A stretch of DNA of 64,000 bases from Nelumbo lutea (GCA_022828595.1 JAKGHH010000002.1:70714383-70778382); one strand, 5' to 3'. Counted from the first letter of the stretch, positions 28,601 through 36,309 are shown. Translations and numbers: made by a program. Notes: generated by a model from the letters alone, not told the origin.

Positions 28601-31600
28601 AGATCCTGCAGATGGGGGAAGCCACCTTTAGCTGCCCTAATAAGCAACTTGCTACTGTTAACCAGTTTCTCCAAAGATCACTAAAGGAGAATTGCTGAAA
28701 GATCTCTGTGGCTTTTAGCCAGTATATTGCCCTATTTAGAACACAATCCTTTAAATCTAGGCTGCTCCTTCCTTTTCTTGGAAGATTCTAGTGTTTCTTT
28801 CCTCCCATAAGGTCCATAGAAAAGCTGCCCCGGCACATCTCCAGTTCTCCACATAATTCTCCCTCTTTTTTTTTGGGCCAAGAGAAGGTCGAGTGGTAAA
28901 AAAGTTGTACGTATATCAGCTGGTAGGTTCCAACTACACAAACAGCGAGAGGAGCCAAACCCATAAATCTGCCAACAGACAGGAAATCAATAAGTGATAG
29001 CAATCCTCCCCATGAGATCTACAGAGAACACACCAGTTGGGAGAAATACATGAGAGGTCTTCTCTTTTGTAGGTTATCTAAAGTGTTTAATTTCCCAAGG
29101 TACACTTTCCAACAAAAAGTCATGATCTTTGGAGGAATCATCCTATACCAAACTTCCTTAGAGGGGAACAATTGGTGACCACAAGAAAGGCAAAAAGACT
29201 TAAAATAAGAGGTGCAAGTGAAAGTTCCTTATTATAGATCTTTTGTGATTTCCCTATCCTGATAAATGTGGTTATGGAAAGGGTTGATCTCAAATATGAC
29301 CTACTCCATTACATGGTCCACTAAATATACTTTTCCAAAATAGAGAAAAAAAAAACTTATAAAACAGGTTGCAGAAATTAAGGAATAAAAAGTTCTTTAT
29401 TTAGCATTTTATCTGTATGTCATTATGATAATGCTGTTAACTATAGCCAGCTTTACACTGCAACGTTCCTTATTTATGTTAAGGATCCACTACAGTATTA
29501 TACTAATTATTGTTCAACTGCTCACCTCTTACAGTGGATATATGATTTCCATTTGTTGAGGGTAATTACTGTTGTTAAAGTTTAGTGTCTGTTATCTTAG
29601 TTGTGATCTACTGAAAATCAAACATGGATTTATGCTCAAGCTTGTACTTATTGTCTCTTTTATTGGGCCTCTAACTTTCATAGCTAAAAGTTGTTTTGAA
29701 GGCATTGAAATCGGTGATTTTATTGTCTTGGAGTTCTCCTATTAAGCATTATCTGGAACCTTGGTGTGCATGACTTGTTAAATTGGAGAAAGATTGAGAG
29801 AAAGACATCCGACTGTTTTCAGGCATTTCTTTCCTTTTAGGCTCTGTTTGTTTGAAGTGCAATTCGTTTGCACTGCTACAAATGCATGAAAGTGCAATTT
29901 CTTGTCCACTTTTGCTTTGGATTTTACTTTATTTTGCAAACAAACATGATAAGGTAGAAGTTGAAACAAATTTGAATCAAAATTTGCATTCCCATACTTT
30001 TATACCATTGCAAATGAAGTTGCATTGAAAACAAACCACGCCATGATGACTGTTCTGGATTAACAGTTGTTGAAATAATTCCTCCATATTTTTCTTCAGG
30101 CAAGTCCTTGAGGTGGTGGCAGGCTGTAAAGGTATTGCTGACATAAACCAGCTAAGTAAGACCTTGTACCACAACACCTGCAGGTACGTTATTGATAGAA
30201 CTTCATTTTCTCTTCAGTTTATGTATGTCTGATTCAGGCATCTATATTTTGAATTAAGAAGACTTCACGTTCTTTGTAATTAATGTTTTATGAAACCATA
30301 CTGAACCATAGTTGAACCTTTGCCAACTGTCAACCAGTCATTTAAGCAGTTGAGGGCCTTGAGGCTAAGCCATAGACCATTGTTGGGTTGAAAGTCACTT
30401 GCACAATTTGGCCAAATAGTTGAACCTTGGAACTGTTCAATGCTTTGTACATTGTTTTCTTGCCTAAACGACACTATGTGACTCAATACCTATCTATGCT
30501 GTGAAATGCTGATCCCTTATTTGTGCATTTTAGAAAACCGAAAGAGAGGAAAGTGGTAGGGTCGGATAAAAATATGGGAATTGACTAAGGTCCCCAGGGA
30601 GGTCTGATTTCTGTACTCTAGACCTTGATAATAAGAGCAGAAAATGCTGGAACTCTCCATGGAGATTGTCCTCCTTATGTTAAAACCATCGGATTGCAAC
30701 CTTTAGGACTAGGGATTCATAGGGTTTATTTGTGATTATTACAGAGGTCCAAGAACTTGTGCATCAAGGCAAAAGATGCCAATCAAATGGTTTCTGTTCA
30801 TGGGATAGAACCTTTGCTGTATAACTAGTGTAATACATCGACTCTTCAGATGCAAGGTTTCTTCTAATTGTTTTGACCTATGATATGAGATAACCTAGCT
30901 TTACTACTTAAGGTTTAGTTTTCTTTTTTCTTTTTTTAATTTATTGAATGGTTATTATCAATATAGTCATAAGGTAATCCAGGACCCTCTGGCATTGAAT
31001 TGGTGTAGAGGATTCACTTGGACCTGAGGTTATGGTGGTAATGGAAGGGTTAAACAAGGCTAAAGAATTGAATACCAGAAAGTTAATTGTTGAAGGTGAC
31101 TCAAAAGTGGTTATAGGCTGGTTGCAAAAGGAGGAAATCAGATTATGAAAGTTTTCCAACGTAAAAAGAAAGTTCAATTGGCTATCTCAGAATATTGAAA
31201 TTCAGCTGCAATGGGTTAAGAGAAGTCCTAACTCCTTTGCGGATGCTCTTGTTGAACAAGGGGCAGGTAGGGATGAAATGTTATGGGCTGTATTGTAATT
31301 CTGTTTGTTGTTTTTCTCGGGGAGGGTTAAGAGATTTTATCCCTCTCCTTGCTTTCTGTACCTTTCTATTAATTCTTTAATAAGAGTTGCTGTTATTGAT
31401 AAAAAAAAATAGTCATATGGTATCATGTATCTGACCTGCAATTAAACAGTTGCAATACTGGACCATGAACCACTACTTTTGGTGGTTGGAGGTCCAATGT
31501 GGTTTCAAACAGTGACTTCCTGCCCTTTTTTTTGTACTCACTCGACCAATTATTCCTACTTCAGTTTTTTCAAGTTATTGTAACTATAGTCGGTGGAGTT

Positions 31601-31902
31601 TAGGGACCAAGCCCAATCCTTGATATTTCCTTCAATGGAGCTTTTCCCGTCAACTAGCATCTAAAGACTTCTGTCATCATCCTAAAGAGCATAGCTTGAT
31701 GAAACAAGTTTGGTGATTGATTTCATCCATTTAGCCACTTTATTTCAAAGATTTAAAAATTTTTAACTTGTTTTTGGAATTCTGAACTTGGAATATGCAG
31801 TTCCTCTGAATAAATTCTACCTGGTTCTGCAGGGTTTTCTTTCCCCATGACTTGGACTCGGTGGCAGATGCTCTTCTTGCTGGCAGTCGTGAGATTCAGT
31901 GA
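1567..31902 (+). CDS. TatD-family DNase gene (TATDN1-like), 3' six exons
   Basis: TatD enzymes are metal-dependent TIM-barrel nucleases of the amidohydrolase type, linked to DNA repair and apoptotic DNA degradation. Six exons join in phase to give about 211 residues, roughly the C-terminal two thirds of a protein of about 320 residues. Metal-ligand motifs appear in order: GECGLDYD (Glu, 1582-1584), FLHMR (His, 1856-1858), VAHSFTGS (His, 4269-4271) and METDSPY (Asp, 8481-8483). All internal junctions are GT-AG and all phases match; the stop is TGA at 31900-31902. The N-terminal exons are not in the window. Introns are 163 bp, 2338 bp, 4065 bp, 21485 bp and 1649 bp, the long ones packed with transposons. 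No stop or frameshift interrupts the joined exons, so I judge the gene probably functional, though the 21.5-kb intron could affect its expression. Family assignment rests on recognised motifs and resemblance to the Arabidopsis protein I recall as At3g52390. Confidence 0.93.
1801..1911 (+). CDS. TatD-like exon b
   Basis: Acceptor AACTAG ends at 1800 and donor GTGAAT begins at 1912. It encodes [20 protein letters not shown] and onward to SRNKE, with a metal-binding histidine in FLHMR. The last AG joins the first G of exon c to make an Arg codon. Confidence 0.93.
2045..2229 (-). repeat. 28-bp unit repeated three times at the end of a copia gag remnant
   Basis: A unit starting CACAAGTAGATGGGGGG and ending CCATATAAGTC occurs at 2045-2072, 2101-2128 and 2202-2229. 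Variable spacers include ATGGAGGGAGTCAAA twice. On the minus strand the unit lies just after a zinc-knuckle-like [10 protein letters not shown] stretch and reads DLYGPP, so it is an amplified piece of gag. Confidence 0.85.
2240..3458 (-). pseudogene. Ty1-copia gag remnant with primer-binding site
   Basis: Read on the minus strand, a PBS-like TGGTATCAGAGCC (positions 3458-3446, complementary to the tRNA-iMet 3' end) is followed by a gag start [13 protein letters not shown] near 3137. The UBN2-type signature [20 protein letters not shown] then [12 protein letters not shown] lies at about 2870-2775. A CCHC-like knuckle (CSHCGREGH) lies near 2265. The frame is broken several times and no protease, integrase or RT follows, so only the 5' part of the element remains. 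It lies in the intron between exons b and c, antisense to the host gene. Confidence 0.8.
3459..3698 (-). repeat. LTR of the minus-strand copia gag remnant
   Basis: The LTR abuts the PBS at 3446-3458. In + orientation it starts TGTGCCAACC at 3459 and plausibly ends CTTCAACA at 3698, giving a TG..CA repeat of about 240 bp. On the minus strand a TATA box (TATATAAAGGG) lies at about 3590-3580. No second LTR was found, so the outer end is inferred. Confidence 0.6.
3765..4249. other. Plain intron sequence
   Basis: AT-rich sequence between the copia remnant and exon c. I see no open frame, terminal repeats or coding resemblance. Confidence 0.5.
4250..4332 (+). CDS. TatD-like exon c
   Basis: Acceptor TTTGGCAG ends at 4249 and donor GTGAAT begins at 4333. 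It encodes [20 protein letters not shown] and onward to LFI; the VAHSFTGS box holds the second metal-binding histidine. Confidence 0.93.
4505..5320 (+). repeat. 42/43-bp direct repeat flanking an inverted LINE fragment
   Basis: Copies at 4505-4546 and 5278-5320 both start CACATCACTGTTGGTT and continue AAAAACAACAAGAAAATTG, differing by a few bases and one indel. Between them lies a minus-strand LINE fragment, and plus-strand LINE RT starts right after the second copy. It could be an unusually long target-site duplication or a template-switch product. Confidence 0.8.
4560..5277 (-). pseudogene. Inverted, internally deleted LINE fragment (endonuclease start + RNase H start)
   Basis: On the minus strand an ATG at 5274 opens [18 protein letters not shown], the typical start of a plant L1 APE-type endonuclease, continuing in another frame with [16 protein letters not shown] and [12 protein letters not shown]. 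About 500 bp later the reading jumps, with no RT, to [17 protein letters not shown] and [10 protein letters not shown], the region before and at the start of the RNase H domain. The copy therefore lost the whole reverse transcriptase. It sits head to head with the plus-strand LINE that follows. Confidence 0.8.
5316..7600 (+). pseudogene. LINE (L1-type) remnant: RT C-terminal part, zf-RVT, RNase H
   Basis: Reading begins in RT at [12 protein letters not shown]. The catalytic box is FVDD (5457-5468). It continues through [23 protein letters not shown] and [13 protein letters not shown] motifs (to about 6100), a zinc-finger RVT region (about 6480-6740, [29 protein letters not shown]), the [12 protein letters not shown] linker, and an RNase H remnant (7110-7470, [29 protein letters not shown]). 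Many frameshifts and stops show it is dead. The 5' half is missing or lies inverted upstream. The 3' end runs to about 7590 with TTATTGATCAA then a (TA)n tract. It lies in sense orientation in the intron between exons c and d. Confidence 0.88.
7600..8397. other. Intron remainder, no recognisable element
   Basis: Begins with a short (TA)n microsatellite (about 7601-7617), followed by ordinary AT-rich intron sequence to the exon d acceptor. No coding match or terminal repeats seen. Confidence 0.5.
8398..8614 (+). CDS. TatD-like exon d
   Basis: Acceptor TAAATAG ends at 8397 and donor GTATGC begins at 8615. It encodes [27 protein letters not shown] and SKKKEKYDQ through GRNEPCLV. The METDSPY aspartate is the family metal ligand. 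If the donor is not used, the frame stays open for 56 more codons to a TAG at 8784-8786. Confidence 0.94.
8615..10374. other. Start of the 21.5-kb intron, unassigned
   Basis: Apart from the read-through tail of exon d (to 8786) and a TAATAATAATAA microsatellite near 9447, I recognise nothing. A motif TTTAGGCTCCGTTTGGG at 9539 resembles a Tourist/hAT MITE end, but no partner end was found. The missing gag and 5' LTR of the copia element that starts near 10375 could not be located here. Confidence 0.45.
10375..11179 (+). mobile_element. Copia-A, left part (zinc knuckle, protease, pre-integrase)
   Basis: The + strand shows a gag knuckle (NKVGHIEST, about 10384-10425), an aspartic protease start ([10 protein letters not shown], about 10565) followed after a frameshift by [16 protein letters not shown], the [20 protein letters not shown] stretch, and a pre-integrase HLPFS-type motif near 11010. 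Coding then stops abruptly at about 11175 and resumes at 18714 with integrase, because a second copia element is inserted. No 5' LTR or full gag was found. Confidence 0.8.
11181..12913 (+). repeat. Copia-B 5' LTR region with promoter
   Basis: Ends CATCCCTTCA at 12913, directly before the PBS. The last 150 bp match the 3' LTR end at 18560-18708. A TATA box (GCTTATAAAAGGAGG, about 12339) is well placed to start the retroelement RNA. The first 250 bp are anomalous: read on the minus strand they look like polypurine tract plus LTR start (see the inverted junction at 11416-11456). Confidence 0.65.
12915..12927 (+). other. Copia-B primer-binding site
   Basis: TGGTATCCGAGCC lies one base after the LTR end and resembles the tRNA-iMet complement TGGTATCAGAGCC with one change (A to C). 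Confidence 0.8.
14692..18505 (+). pseudogene. Copia-B gag-pol polyprotein, disrupted
   Basis: Domains in order: gag from [20 protein letters not shown] (14692) to a CCHC knuckle ([14 protein letters not shown], about 15364); aspartic protease (WCIDSGAS, about 15487); pre-integrase ([14 protein letters not shown], about 15915) and integrase ([32 protein letters not shown]); RT (16900-17590) with [12 protein letters not shown] and intact YVDD (17519-17530); RNase H (about 17990-18300, [34 protein letters not shown]); and a tail [19 protein letters not shown]. Breaks: frameshifts near 14990 and 16590, and stops near 15315, 15645, 17590 and 18310. The rest of the frame is well preserved, implying fairly recent death. 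The [18 protein letters not shown] RNase H region fits Tork/Angela-like copia lineages, which I cannot confirm. Confidence 0.92.
18552..18708 (+). repeat. Copia-B 3' LTR, internally deleted
   Basis: Starts TGTAACATTCCAG after the purine-rich ATCGAGTCTAGGGGTCAGG and switches after about 20 bp to sequence matching the last 150 bp of the 5' LTR (ATGATTTTTCTAAAATAGG, GATTCGGGTGTC), ending CATCCCTTCA. The promoter-bearing middle is missing. Confidence 0.75.
18714..21291 (+). pseudogene. Copia-A, right part (integrase, RT, RNase H)
   Basis: Continues Copia-A after the nested insertion: integrase (about 18790-19120, [29 protein letters not shown]), RT (19975-20560, [51 protein letters not shown]) and RNase H (20640-21146, [49 protein letters not shown]). 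The RT catalytic box reads YVHD (20446-20457) in place of YVDD. Several stops and deletions interrupt the frame. A polypurine tract TTGAGGGGGAGTAT (21279-21292) precedes the 3' LTR. Confidence 0.9.
21292..21480 (+). repeat. Copia-A 3' LTR (right end uncertain)
   Basis: Starts TGTCAGGTCAGGGG immediately after the polypurine tract. A TATA-like GATATATAAGAC lies at about 21376, followed by a CT-rich tract with CTTCT repeats (21418-21460). The end is set tentatively at the ACTACA near 21479. No matching 5' LTR exists in the window. Confidence 0.55.
21481..23299. other. Unassigned intron sequence with a possible promoter
   Basis: No coding match. A TATA-like ACTATAAAAAGGGC at about 22870, followed by GA- and CT-rich leader-like sequence to about 23040, looks like the U3-R of an LTR or a relict promoter. 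I could not find its partner. A tandem repeat lies at 22400-22640. Confidence 0.35.
22400..22640 (+). repeat. Tandem duplication of about 115 bp
   Basis: Two diverged units share CAT(A/C)ACCAT(C/T)GGCATGCAAAACT, AACTAAACTATGTGAAA, and TGGCCAT(T/C)CT(A/G)GCATG. The second unit has a short extra stretch (GTGTTTGA). No coding value seen. Confidence 0.75.
23300..23713. mobile_element. hAT-type MITE, 414 bp
   Basis: Terminal inverted repeats TAGGGGTGCAAA and TTTGCATCCTTA (10 of 12 pair) flanked by 8-bp duplications AATACAAC (23292-23299) and AATACAAT (23714-23721). Inside are GGATCGGAT- and GATTCGGATAT-type subterminal repeats around an AT-rich core. It lies in the 21.5-kb intron. The 8-bp duplication supports hAT. 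Confidence 0.85.
23800..24475 (-). pseudogene. Copia remnant: RNase H and C-terminal tail
   Basis: On the minus strand from about 24475: [20 protein letters not shown], then [20 protein letters not shown], and finally [17 protein letters not shown] and [20 protein letters not shown]. These are the end of a copia RT-RNase H region. Frames are broken. Sequence at 27720-27850 (minus, [19 protein letters not shown]) may be its upstream part, separated by the LINE and hAT insertions between. Confidence 0.75.
24485..25895 (+). pseudogene. 5'-truncated LINE: zf-RVT and RNase H
   Basis: Starts in a [23 protein letters not shown] stretch, then [18 protein letters not shown] and [20 protein letters not shown] (25020-25330), then RNase H (25385-25790: [19 protein letters not shown] when one stop is read through, [20 protein letters not shown]). 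The 3' end is about 25890 with AATAAATGGATTTCTTTGC. No EN or RT is present. Its RNase H is closely related to the copy at 5316-7600. Confidence 0.82.
25917..27613. mobile_element. Non-autonomous hAT element carrying a xylose isomerase exon
   Basis: Ends CAAGGTTTAAAAAACCG and CGATTCGAAAACGTTG are flanked by CTGGTATC (25909-25916) and CTGATATC (27614-27621), an 8-bp duplication with one transition. The left 300 bp match, inverted, the right end of the hAT element at 52341-58056 (GGTTCAACCATCCGGGTCGA, CGTCATAAATAAATTAAAAA), so both are one family. No transposase is present. A poly-T tract (26291-26308) may mark an embedded minus-strand retro-insertion. The cargo exon is listed separately. Confidence 0.85.
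26846..26901 (-). pseudogene. Captured xylose isomerase exon fragment
   Basis: A 56-nt segment on the minus strand encodes [18 protein letters not shown], bounded by an acceptor (ATATCTCAG) and a donor (GTAACC). Plant xylose isomerases carry HQYDWDAAT-(x)4-FLRKYGL at this site, so the match is specific and intron flanks were copied as well. Only this exon is recognisable. It lies inside the hAT element at 25917-27613 and has no function of its own. Confidence 0.8.
28045..29340 (-). pseudogene. LINE remnant: zf-RVT and RNase H
   Basis: On the minus strand: a zf-RVT stretch ([18 protein letters not shown], about 29030), linker motifs ([29 protein letters not shown]), and an RNase H domain (28620-28230: [22 protein letters not shown], [26 protein letters not shown]). 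The 3' end lies near 28045, with TTATCAATAAAAGG reading as a short A-rich tail. Frames are disrupted and 5' parts are absent. Confidence 0.78.
29840..30042. mobile_element. Putative MITE just upstream of exon e
   Basis: Ends GGCTCTGTTTGTTT and AAACAAACCACGCC pair in 11 of 14 positions. The interior has repeated AAGTGCAAT motifs. No convincing target-site duplication was seen. It lies 57 bp from the exon e acceptor. Confidence 0.55.
30100..30183 (+). CDS. TatD-like exon e
   Basis: Acceptor TTTCTTCAG ends at 30099 and donor GTACGT begins at 30184. It encodes [20 protein letters not shown] and then TLYHNTC. The first G completes the Arg codon begun by exon d across the 21.5-kb intron. Confidence 0.93.
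30972..31408 (+). mobile_element. 5'-truncated LINE insertion in the last intron
   Basis: Flanked by ATAGTCATA at 30963-30971 and 31409-31417. Encodes the end of a LINE RNase H ([36 protein letters not shown]) and ends TTATTGAT(A)n. It is in the same sense as the host gene, between exons e and f. Confidence 0.85.
31833..31902 (+). CDS. TatD-like terminal exon
   Basis: Acceptor GTTCTGCAG ends at 31832. It encodes [20 protein letters not shown] and then Ile-Gln, stopping at TGA 31900-31902. The VFFPxDLDS ending is typical of plant TatD proteins. No clear poly(A) signal was identified downstream. Confidence 0.92.
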
Positions 31903-32374
31903 ATGTTTTTGTGTTCATTCAATGTTATTGATGTTGAGGTATTCTCTTAACTGGAGCACAATTGAGGTCCCACCATTTTTAGTGAAAAAAGAAAAAAAAT
32001 TGAGGTCCCACAATTTTTATTGTTGTAACCTTACTAGTAAGTGGGACTAGTTAATGGGAATTAGAATTCCTGGATGCCATTGAAAAGAATGGGATAGGAT
32101 GTTGCCAGGGAGTACGCTGCTTATGCTGCTATTTTGGAAATGAAAGATGCTTTAGGTTGTTTTTCTAGTGAATGAGCTCTTTGACAATGGATTATCACCC
32201 AACCAAAATGTATGGATTTGCAACCTTTACTGTCTTCATCATCGTGATCAATCTAAGCCTTGTCCCAGCTATATGGGGTTGGCTACATAAATCCTGTTTT
32301 AGTATTCCATTTTGTCCGGTGCCATATCCATTGTTAAATTATGGATTCTTATATCATTTTTTATTATTTCCACC
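31903..32374 (+). other. Region downstream of the TatD stop, 3' UTR and spacer
   Basis: Presumed 3' UTR without an obvious AATAAA signal. TTGTCCCAGCTATATGGGG then TTGGCTACATAAATCC (32260-32295) resembles a conserved box of Au-type plant SINEs, too short to call. Confidence 0.4.
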
Positions 32375-32606
32375 CAAGGATTAAAATATCAATATGCCCG
32401 ATACCCTCAAGTGGGTGTCGGTGCATACCAATATGAACAATATCCTTTGATTTTTGTTCTTTTTATTTTAAAATTTATAGGTATTTAGAGGGTCCTACAT
32501 GATATTTTGAAGTTTTATAGTCTTTAAAAAACTATTGTATTGATGTATCCAAACGTATCTGGATGCACTAACACGGATATGGGGCATATTGATATTTTAA
32601 TCCTTG
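32375..32606. mobile_element. hAT-type MITE, 232 bp, with a 25-bp perfect TIR
   Basis: Starts CAAGGATTAAAATATC and ends in the exact reverse complement; the match continues through AATATGCCC. Duplications are TTTCCACC (32367-32374) and CTTCCACC (32607-32614), 7 of 8. No coding content. A related but more diverged TIR pair occurs at 38698-38942. Confidence 0.85.
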
Positions 32607-33052
32607 CTTCCACCCAAGTCTTTTTTGATATGTTTTTAATTCTTTTTATGCTTCAATTTATAACAGAACTTTTTCTAAAGGTGTTAGTAGATGGTCTTCT
32701 ATGCATGTGATCAAATTATCTCAATATCTAAACAAAAGTTTGATGAAATATAGTCTGATTTAATTTCCATACGAGAGATTGCCATACATGTAAGTTCTCT
32801 CCGGGTCTTCCATTTTATACTCTTATGTTTACCAGTTATTGAGCTTGGATTCAACCTAGTAGCTTGGAGCTGCCAGGTCCAGTTCTATTGGTTGCTCGTC
32901 ATTATTATCTGTTTCCCTTACTGAATCTTCAATAAAATCAGGACACATTGTCCTCTGTGCATGTGAAGGGATTTAAATGCCTTACACTTTTCTTATTAGT
33001 GGGGGCCTGTGTGATGCACGAGATTTATTAAGTGAAAGTTAAATAATAGAAA

Positions 33053-33504
33053 TGGTGATTTATTAAAATACCCCTTATAGTTTTATGGATTTACTAAAAT
33101 TTACCCTATAGTTAGCATTTTACTAAAACACCACTTATAATTTGCAATGGATTTAATTAATTTTCTATTATATGACAGTAGAAAATGACAGTGTTGACCT
33201 TAATGTTCATTTAAATAAATTTAATCAAAAGAAAATAAAAAAAATACCATTTTTGCCATTAATGAGACACGGGCAACCACCCTATTGGCTATATTTGGTC
33301 AATTTTGTTTTCTGTACAAAAAAGTGTTAAGTGTGTTTTTGGAATAAAAAATGATGAGCCTTATGTCAAAACAAACACTCCTTAGTGAAATGTTGATTAA
33401 GTAAATAAATTGTAAAATATATGGGATATTTTAGTAAAATGAAAACTATAAGGTAGATTTAAGTAAATATATAAAACTACTAGGTTTGTTCTAGTAAATG
33501 ACCT
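33053..33504. mobile_element. Mutator-like MITE with long TIRs and a perfect 9-bp duplication
   Basis: TAATAGAAA occurs exactly at 33044-33052 and 33505-33513. The element's outer 85-90 bp at each end are inverted repeats (GTGATTTATTAAAATACC against GTCATTTACTAGAACAAA; TATAGTTTTCATTTTACT-type inner part). A 9-bp duplication with long TIRs is the MULE signature. No transposase. Confidence 0.85.
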
Positions 33505-35470
33505 TAATAGAAACACATAAGAGTATACAATTGTTTTTTAAATAATTAGTAGTTATTGATATTTTGTATACTGTTTTTAATAATTTTTTTATAATACAAA
33601 AATAACAATAATTAATTTCAATTAGGTTTATTCATCAAACTGATGAAATTGACCAACCCGATCAACTCGACCCGAGTTGGTCAGTTTTCTAGTATTTTAG
33701 GTCAATTTTGGTTAAAAAATTTCCCAATTCGACCAAGTTGGATCAGTTTCACTTTGGGCACTTGTAAATTGGCCAAAATTAAACGACCTAACCATTGATA
33801 TATATAAATATTTTATATTTTAAATATAGTTTTTAATATAAATAGTGGAAAATTTCCATATTTCTTAGTCTAAAATGTTTTATATCATAGATCTAATTTT
33901 AATTTTTTTTTATTAATTGCATTGTAATTTTTAAAATTAAATTTAATCTTTAAGTTTAAATCTTTTGAACCGGATAACCAAGTAAAAAATCGACTCAAAC
34001 CGATAAAACTTGAGTGGGTCGATTTTTACAAAAGGTCAATTGGTTTCAGCTAACCAACTCCCCAACTTGACTATGTCAATTTGGTTGGCCAAATAGCCTA
34101 TGACTCAACCAAACCAACTCATGAATATTCATAATTTTAGTTAAAAATTAATAGTCTCATCTTTGATAAATAACAATAGTTTAATCTCCAATAATTATTG
34201 AAAGTTTTTTGTTAAATAACAAAACAAAATAAATTTATACATAATCATTGAAAATATATTTATAAAAAAATAATAAATAATACTAAAAACAATAAATATT
34301 AATTTTAGAATATATAATTATATAATAAATACAGATTAAGAGTTTAAAATTATTATTAATAAATAATATTTTTTTGAAAGTTATTTTCTCTAATTATTAC
34401 TTGATATAATTGAAATTAGTTATTTATAATATTTTGTAAAAATATTAAATTATTATTAATTTCAATATTATGTTATAACTATTTTTCTACTTTTCAGATT
34501 TTTTTTTAAATTTATTACATATATTCTTTATTTTAACTATTCAAAATCTAGTTATGCTAAATATTTTGTTATTTAAATACTTAAATAATATGTAGAGTAT
34601 TTAAATTTTAAAATATTAATTATTTATTGAATTTAATTATCCATAAAATCATAATTCATACTATTATTGCATAATTTCTTTATTAATTTTGTAATATATT
34701 AAATTATTATTAATTTCATTATTATGTTATAATTATTTTCTACTTTTAGATTTTTTTTTTAAATTTATTACATAATTTCTTTATTTTAACTATTTAAAAT
34801 CTAGTTGTGCTAAATATTTTGTTATTTAAAATATTTAGTTATATAAATACTTAAATAATATGTAGAATATTTAAAATTTAAAATATTAATTATTTATTGA
34901 ATTTAATTATCCATAAAATCATAATTTATACTATTATTACATAATTTCATCATTAATTTTGTAATATATTAAATTATTATTAATTTCAATATTATGTTAT
35001 AATTATTTTTCTACTTTGAATATTTTTTAAAATTTATTATATAATTTCGTTATTTTAACTATTTAAAATCTAGTTATGATAAATATTATTAAATATTTGA
35101 AAAACATTTAAATTGATAATTCAGAAAAACATAATTTAAATTGTTAGTACATAATTTTGTGATATATTTTATAAAAATATAAAATTATTTTTTATGTTTT
35201 TAACAAATATTTTAAAGTTATTATATAATTTTGTTAGAATATTTAAATAATTCTTAAATTTTTTAATACAAGATTTTCTTTAGATAGATATAGATAAAAA
35301 GTGGGGGAGAGGATAAATAGGAATTAGAGATAATTTAAGATAGAAACTCTTTACTAAATTAGAGATAATTTTGGAGAGATGAATAGTGGAAGAGGTAGTT
35401 TAGGAGTAATTTTAGGAGGAAAGAGTATTTAGGTTATTGATAAAGTGCATCTCATTGTTTATTTTAAAAA
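33505..35470. repeat. AT-rich block with tandem repeats of about 253-270 bp
   Basis: From about 34446 a unit starting TTAAATTATTATTAATTTC recurs at 34699 and 34969 (periods 253 and 270), sharing ATTATGTTATAA, TTTTAACTATT and TTATTGAATTTAATTATCC. The third copy decays after about 35100. Bases 33640-34140 contain GACCAACCCGATCAA- and AACCAACTC-type mirrored motifs of an old TIR element. No genes. Confidence 0.75.
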
Positions 35471-35864
35471 GGTAAATTAAACTATGTTATGATTTAGCTA
35501 ATTGACTAAATGTAGCATTATTATTTGAAAATTGACTAATTACTTTTGACAATTGACTAAATCTACCCTTACCGTTAACTGTCCGTTACATATTATATCA
35601 TGTCACTAATATATTTATATAAAATTCCAAAAACCCCCTTCCCACCTCCATTCCAAGGACTCCATAAGAAACCCACACACAAATTCATCACCAGCGGTTA
35701 GGCCTAGGATCGGAAACTGAGAAGGAGTTTTGTAGATTACAGCTGAGTCTGTTAGACACCTGCAACCACGAATCTGCAATGGCCTTTCCGGGTGTCCATC
35801 TTCAAAACGCAGATGAGAAACCTGTACCCAATCTGCCGCTGCAAGTTGGAACGGCGGTGGCGGA

Positions 35865-36110
35865 ACCCCTTCTCGCTCCAGCGGTGGCGATGAGCCCTCT
35901 TCGAACGAAATCAGAGGGGCGGAGGGGAGAGAGAGACGAGAGGTTGAGAATGGAGAGAGAGATAGAGGCGGAGGTGAAGACGCAGCTGCACACAGGGGTG
36001 AACCAGCGGCACCCTCTTCTCGCTCTGGTGGCGGTGATGAGCCTCTTCGAACGAAAACAGAGGGGCGGAAGGGAGAGAGAGACGAGAGGTTGAGAATGGA
36101 AAGAGAGAGA
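35865..36110. repeat. Tandem duplication (about 145 bp period) inside the MULE element
   Basis: Units at about 35865-35965 and 36010-36110 share CTTCTCGCTC, GATGAGCC, TCTTCGAACGAAA and AGAGACGAGAGGTTGAGAATGG. Followed by GAGA-rich sequence. The open minus-strand frame over this region (36340-35615) is proline/serine/leucine-rich and shows no domain, so I do not call it a gene. Confidence 0.75.
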
Positions 36111-36309
36111 GAATGAGAGATAGGGAGACAAGAGGTGGCGAGAGAATACCAGAAGCGGCGGTGGTGAAACAGAGGAGGTGAAAGAGGAGAGAGAGAGTGA
36201 AGTACCAAATTCGCCATTGCAGCGGCAGTGGTGATACAAGGAAGTGAAAGAGGAGGAGAGAGAGGGGAGAGGAGACAGAGAAAGAGCGGGAATAAAGAAT
36301 TAAAGATAG

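Noticed and set aside
32210..32300. Au-like SINE
   Set aside because: A single conserved-looking box (TATGGGGTTGGCTACAT) without A/B box promoter, tail or duplications.
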